A stretch of DNA of 7,871 bases, from positions 1 to 7,871 of the forward strand of contig WLNU01000048.1 in assembly GCA_009699645.1 (NCBI GenBank). The letters run 5' to 3'. The notes below the pieces were generated by a model. It did no database searches. It had not been told where the DNA came from and worked only from the letters and a program-made list of their open reading frames with translations. Below, piece by piece: positions 5,906-7,871 of the stretch (within the stretch, counting starts at the first letter, position 1; every line of letters begins with the position of its first letter). The translations under genes and the position numbers were made by a program. The stretch comes from Actinomycetota bacterium (GTDB lineage: Bacteria; Actinomycetota; Actinomycetes; Nanopelagicales; Nanopelagicaceae).

Positions 5906-7490
5906 GGTTAAAGAGTTTACTAAAAACTCCAGACCAATCACTATGGCGATTTTAGCTATGGGCGGCGAAGGTGGCGGAGTGCTAGCTGACTGGGCCGTTG
6001 ATATGGCCGAGCACTGCGGCTTTTTTGCTCAAACAACTTCGGTGCCAGGTGTCGCACAGCGCACAGGTACAACTGTTTATTATCTTGAATTCTTTCCAAA
6101 GCTAACCGGTGAGATGAAAGAGCCAGTCTTTAGCACAATGGCCGCCCCCGGTGAAGTCGATATCGTTGTTGCATCAGAGCTCATGGAGTCTGGACGTGCA
6201 GTACAGCGCGGCTTCATTTCAAAAGATAAAACCACCCTTATTACTTCAACCCACCGTGTCTATTCAATGGCTGAAAAAATGGCACTTGGAGATGGTCGAG
6301 TTGACTCCGATGTATTAATGGATTCATCACGAAATGCGGCAAAGGTATTTATCTCTGGCGACTTTGCAAAGGTTGCCGAAACTACAAAAAGTTTAATTTC
6401 AGCCGCCCTCTATGGGGCATTGGCTGGAAGTGGCGCACTTCCCTTTGAGAAAGATGATTTCATTGCCTCGATCGAGCGCGGTGGTGTTGGAGTTGCCAGC
6501 TCTATTAAAGCCTTTGAGAGCAGCTACGAGATTGCCACCCAATGCATCTCTCCAACACCTAAGAGCGTTAGCGTTGATATTTCAATTGGAGTAAAACCAA
6601 AAGAGGCCTCTACAGGAGCACAAAAGCTAAGCCCTGAAGAGGAGTTAGAGATTATCAATAACCCTAACGGCGCAGTCGGAGCTAGATTGCAAGGACTTGC
6701 CGGGCGTATTAAGTCGGAGTTCCCAGAGCCGGTAACAGTGATGTTAGTAAATGGTATTAAGCGTTGTGCCGACTATCAGGATGTGGCTTATGCAACTCAA
6801 TATTTAAACCGACTTCTAAGCGTGCGAGATGCTGAAGCTAAGTTCGGCGATGGAACCTCCCGTGTGCTTTTAGAGGCGGCTCGATATACAGCGCTCTGGA
6901 TGACCTATGAAGATACGATCCGAGTCGCCGATTTAAAGATTCGCAGAACTCGTTTTAATCGTGTTGGCGATGAAGCTCAAGTTCAGAATGATCAAATTTT
7001 GCAGATCCGTGAGTTCTTGCACCCTCGCTCTGAGGAGTTTGCAGATACTTTGCCGACTGCAGTAGGGCGCTGGCTACTACGAACTAAACCAGTGACTAAT
7101 ATTATTGAAAAACTAACTAAAAACGGAATAATTTTACAAACTACCTCAATACACGGCTACATCATGCTTTATTTCATCGCCCGCCTTAAGCCCATACGTC
7201 GACGTTCACTGCGTTTTAATTTAGAGCAAGAGCGTATGGATCAGTGGATTGTTTCAATGAACCGAGAGATTGAGAGCAATTACGCTTTGGCCTATGAAAT
7301 CGCCGAGTGCGCTAATTTAATTAAAGGCTACGGTGACACCCATGCAAATGGTTGGCGCAATTTCTTACTTGTTATGGAGCAAGTGCAATCGTTGCGCAAT
7401 GAGAGTGGAGTTGCGGGGCGAATTAGCGATCTCCGTAAAGCAGCTTTAGCCGATGAAGATGGCACAAAACTTCGCGCCATCTTGGCTTAA
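5898..7490 (+). CDS. iorB: Indolepyruvate ferredoxin oxidoreductase-type beta subunit (gamma domain plus DUF6537-like domain)
   Basis: A 530-aa partner of the alpha subunit. Residues about 14-215 form the pyruvate-ferredoxin-oxidoreductase gamma domain: ILAMGGEGGGVLADW (glycine-rich loop at 22-27) and SVPGVAQRTGTT (A53-Q54-R55, G57), matching the AQRxG element of IorB. After a linker near 215-240, the rest is a long, mostly alpha-helical region like DUF6537 of aerobic indolepyruvate oxidoreductases. It has MTYEDTIRVADLKIRRTRF near 335-352, EFLHPRSEEFADTLP, and the C-terminal signature EIAECANLIKGYGDTHANG (KGYGDTH at 476-482). Archaeal-type IorB is only about 200 aa, so this is the long form; the extra domain's role is unknown. 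An AAAGGG stretch (5886-5891) inside the upstream gene may serve as ribosome binding site for the ATG at 5898, 8 nt before the alpha gene ends. Tandem in-frame stops TAATAA close the gene. Confidence 0.88.
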   Translation: MPKVKEFTKNSRPITMAILAMGGEGGGVLADWAVDMAEHCGFFAQTTSVPGVAQRTGTTVYYLEFFPKLTGEMKEPVFSTMAAPGEVDIVVASELMESGRAVQRGFISKDKTTLITSTHRVYSMAEKMALGDGRVDSDVLMDSSRNAAKVFISGDFAKVAETTKSLISAALYGALAGSGALPFEKDDFIASIERGGVGVASSIKAFESSYEIATQCISPTPKSVSVDISIGVKPKEASTGAQKLSPEEELEIINNPNGAVGARLQGLAGRIKSEFPEPVTVMLVNGIKRCADYQDVAYATQYLNRLLSVRDAEAKFGDGTSRVLLEAARYTALWMTYEDTIRVADLKIRRTRFNRVGDEAQVQNDQILQIREFLHPRSEEFADTLPTAVGRWLLRTKPVTNIIEKLTKNGIILQTTSIHGYIMLYFIARLKPIRRRSLRFNLEQERMDQWIVSMNREIESNYALAYEIAECANLIKGYGDTHANGWRNFLLVMEQVQSLRNESGVAGRISDLRKAALADEDGTKLRAILA

Positions 7491-7506
7491 TAAGTAGTGT
7501 ACTTAT
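7490..7506. repeat. Short dyad spanning both stop codons of a convergent gene pair
   Basis: ATAAGTA-GTG-TACTTAT is a perfect 7-bp inverted repeat with a 3-nt loop. It covers the second tandem stop of the beta subunit and the TAA of the minus-strand gene (7503-7505). The stem has only one G-C pair and no U-tract, so it is unlikely to terminate transcription well. No better terminator exists in the 12 bp between the genes. Confidence 0.4.
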
Positions 7507-7871
7507 CCTTCGAATGCGGCAGTGATTTGCTCGTAAGAGAGTGAACTCTTTGCAGTTGCCAACATCTGCTTTTCTCTCTCAATGTTTCGCTCGATTTGAA
7601 CCTTTGCAGAGATGTACTGCTTAGGCCATGTGACATTCTTATAGCCAATCTTGGCCGCCTCTAAGAGTGTCCAGGCGGGGTTGACTAAGTGCATACGTGC
7701 TACTGCACATAAGTCGGCGCGACCAGCTGCGATGATTGTATTTACATTGTCGGCTTCAAAAATCGCACCAACTGCAATTGTCGCAATACCTGCCTCATTG
7801 CGGATTTGATCGGCAAATGGTGTCTGGAACATGCGACCAAAGACTGGCTTTTCTTTCTTAGTTACTTGACC
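7503..7871 (-). CDS. Old Yellow Enzyme-type NADH:flavin oxidoreductase, C-terminal part (N-terminus beyond window edge)
   Basis: The reverse strand is open from the right edge to a TAA at 7503-7505, giving 122 visible residues. They match the end of the FMN-binding TIM barrel of OYE-type reductases. Visible elements are PVFGRMFQTPFADQIRNEAG, the FMN-phosphate strand ATIAVGAI, then AGRADLCAVARMHLVNPAWTL (G50, R51, R59 of the visible part), and WPKQY near the end followed by a charged helical tail. The GRMFQTPFAD, ARMHLVNPAWTL and WPKQY wording is what I recall from the C-terminal half of bifunctional anthraniloyl-CoA (2-aminobenzoyl-CoA) monooxygenase/reductase and salicylyl-CoA 5-hydroxylase proteins. 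It could also be a stand-alone OYE. The internal Met at 7832 is not the start, because the barrel clearly continues upstream. It converges on the oxidoreductase operon with 12 bp between stops. Confidence 0.82.
   Translation of the reverse strand, partial: GQVTKKEKPVFGRMFQTPFADQIRNEAGIATIAVGAIFEADNVNTIIAAGRADLCAVARMHLVNPAWTLLEAAKIGYKNVTWPKQYISAKVQIERNIEREKQMLATAKSSLSYEQITAAFEG

Overview
The window looks like a gene-dense bacterial chromosome segment of moderate GC, probably somewhat below 50% by eye, with TAA stops and AT-leaning codon choice. Several Shine-Dalgarno sites (GGAGG, AAGGAG) are clear. The protein families and style suggest a streamlined aerobic actinobacterium, possibly of the freshwater acI/Nanopelagicales kind. 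This is a guess from protein flavour and base composition, as no rRNA or other marker gene is present.

Layout: (1) Positions 1-2704 hold two divergent paralogous FAD-dependent oxidoreductases of the phytoene-desaturase/PYROXD2 type (COG1233). One is on the minus strand and cut by the left edge; the other is complete on the plus strand. They start 111 bp apart around a short, palindrome-bearing intergenic region. (2) A long hairpin with U-tracts on both strands (2717-2760) separates the plus-strand oxidoreductase from a convergent minus-strand cyclase-family metal hydrolase (2767-3540; kynurenine formamidase/isatin hydrolase superfamily). (3) A 199-bp divergent control region (3541-3739) carries a perfect 16-bp palindrome at 3637-3652, the best operator candidate in the window. 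(4) On the plus strand, a translationally coupled pair (3740-5905 and 5898-7490) encodes the two subunits of an indolepyruvate:ferredoxin oxidoreductase-type 2-oxoacid oxidoreductase: a TPP plus Fe-S alpha subunit, and a beta subunit made of a gamma domain and a DUF6537-like domain. (5) Converging on that pair with only 12 bp between stops is the C-terminal part of an Old Yellow Enzyme-type flavin oxidoreductase (7503-7871, cut by the right edge). It resembles the C-terminal half of anthraniloyl-CoA/salicylyl-CoA monooxygenase-reductases.

Taken together, the right two-thirds reads as a catabolic locus for aromatic amino acids or related aromatic acids. The IorAB-type enzyme would turn aryl-pyruvates into aryl-acetyl-CoA with reduced ferredoxin. 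The cyclase-family hydrolase could open an N-formyl or isatin-type amide on a route to anthranilate. The OYE-type enzyme could act on an aromatic acyl-CoA. This pathway reading is inferred from family membership and gene order; no substrate can be read from the sequence. I see no mobile element, CRISPR array, tRNA, rRNA or transposase, and every stretch over 300 bp is covered by a gene.
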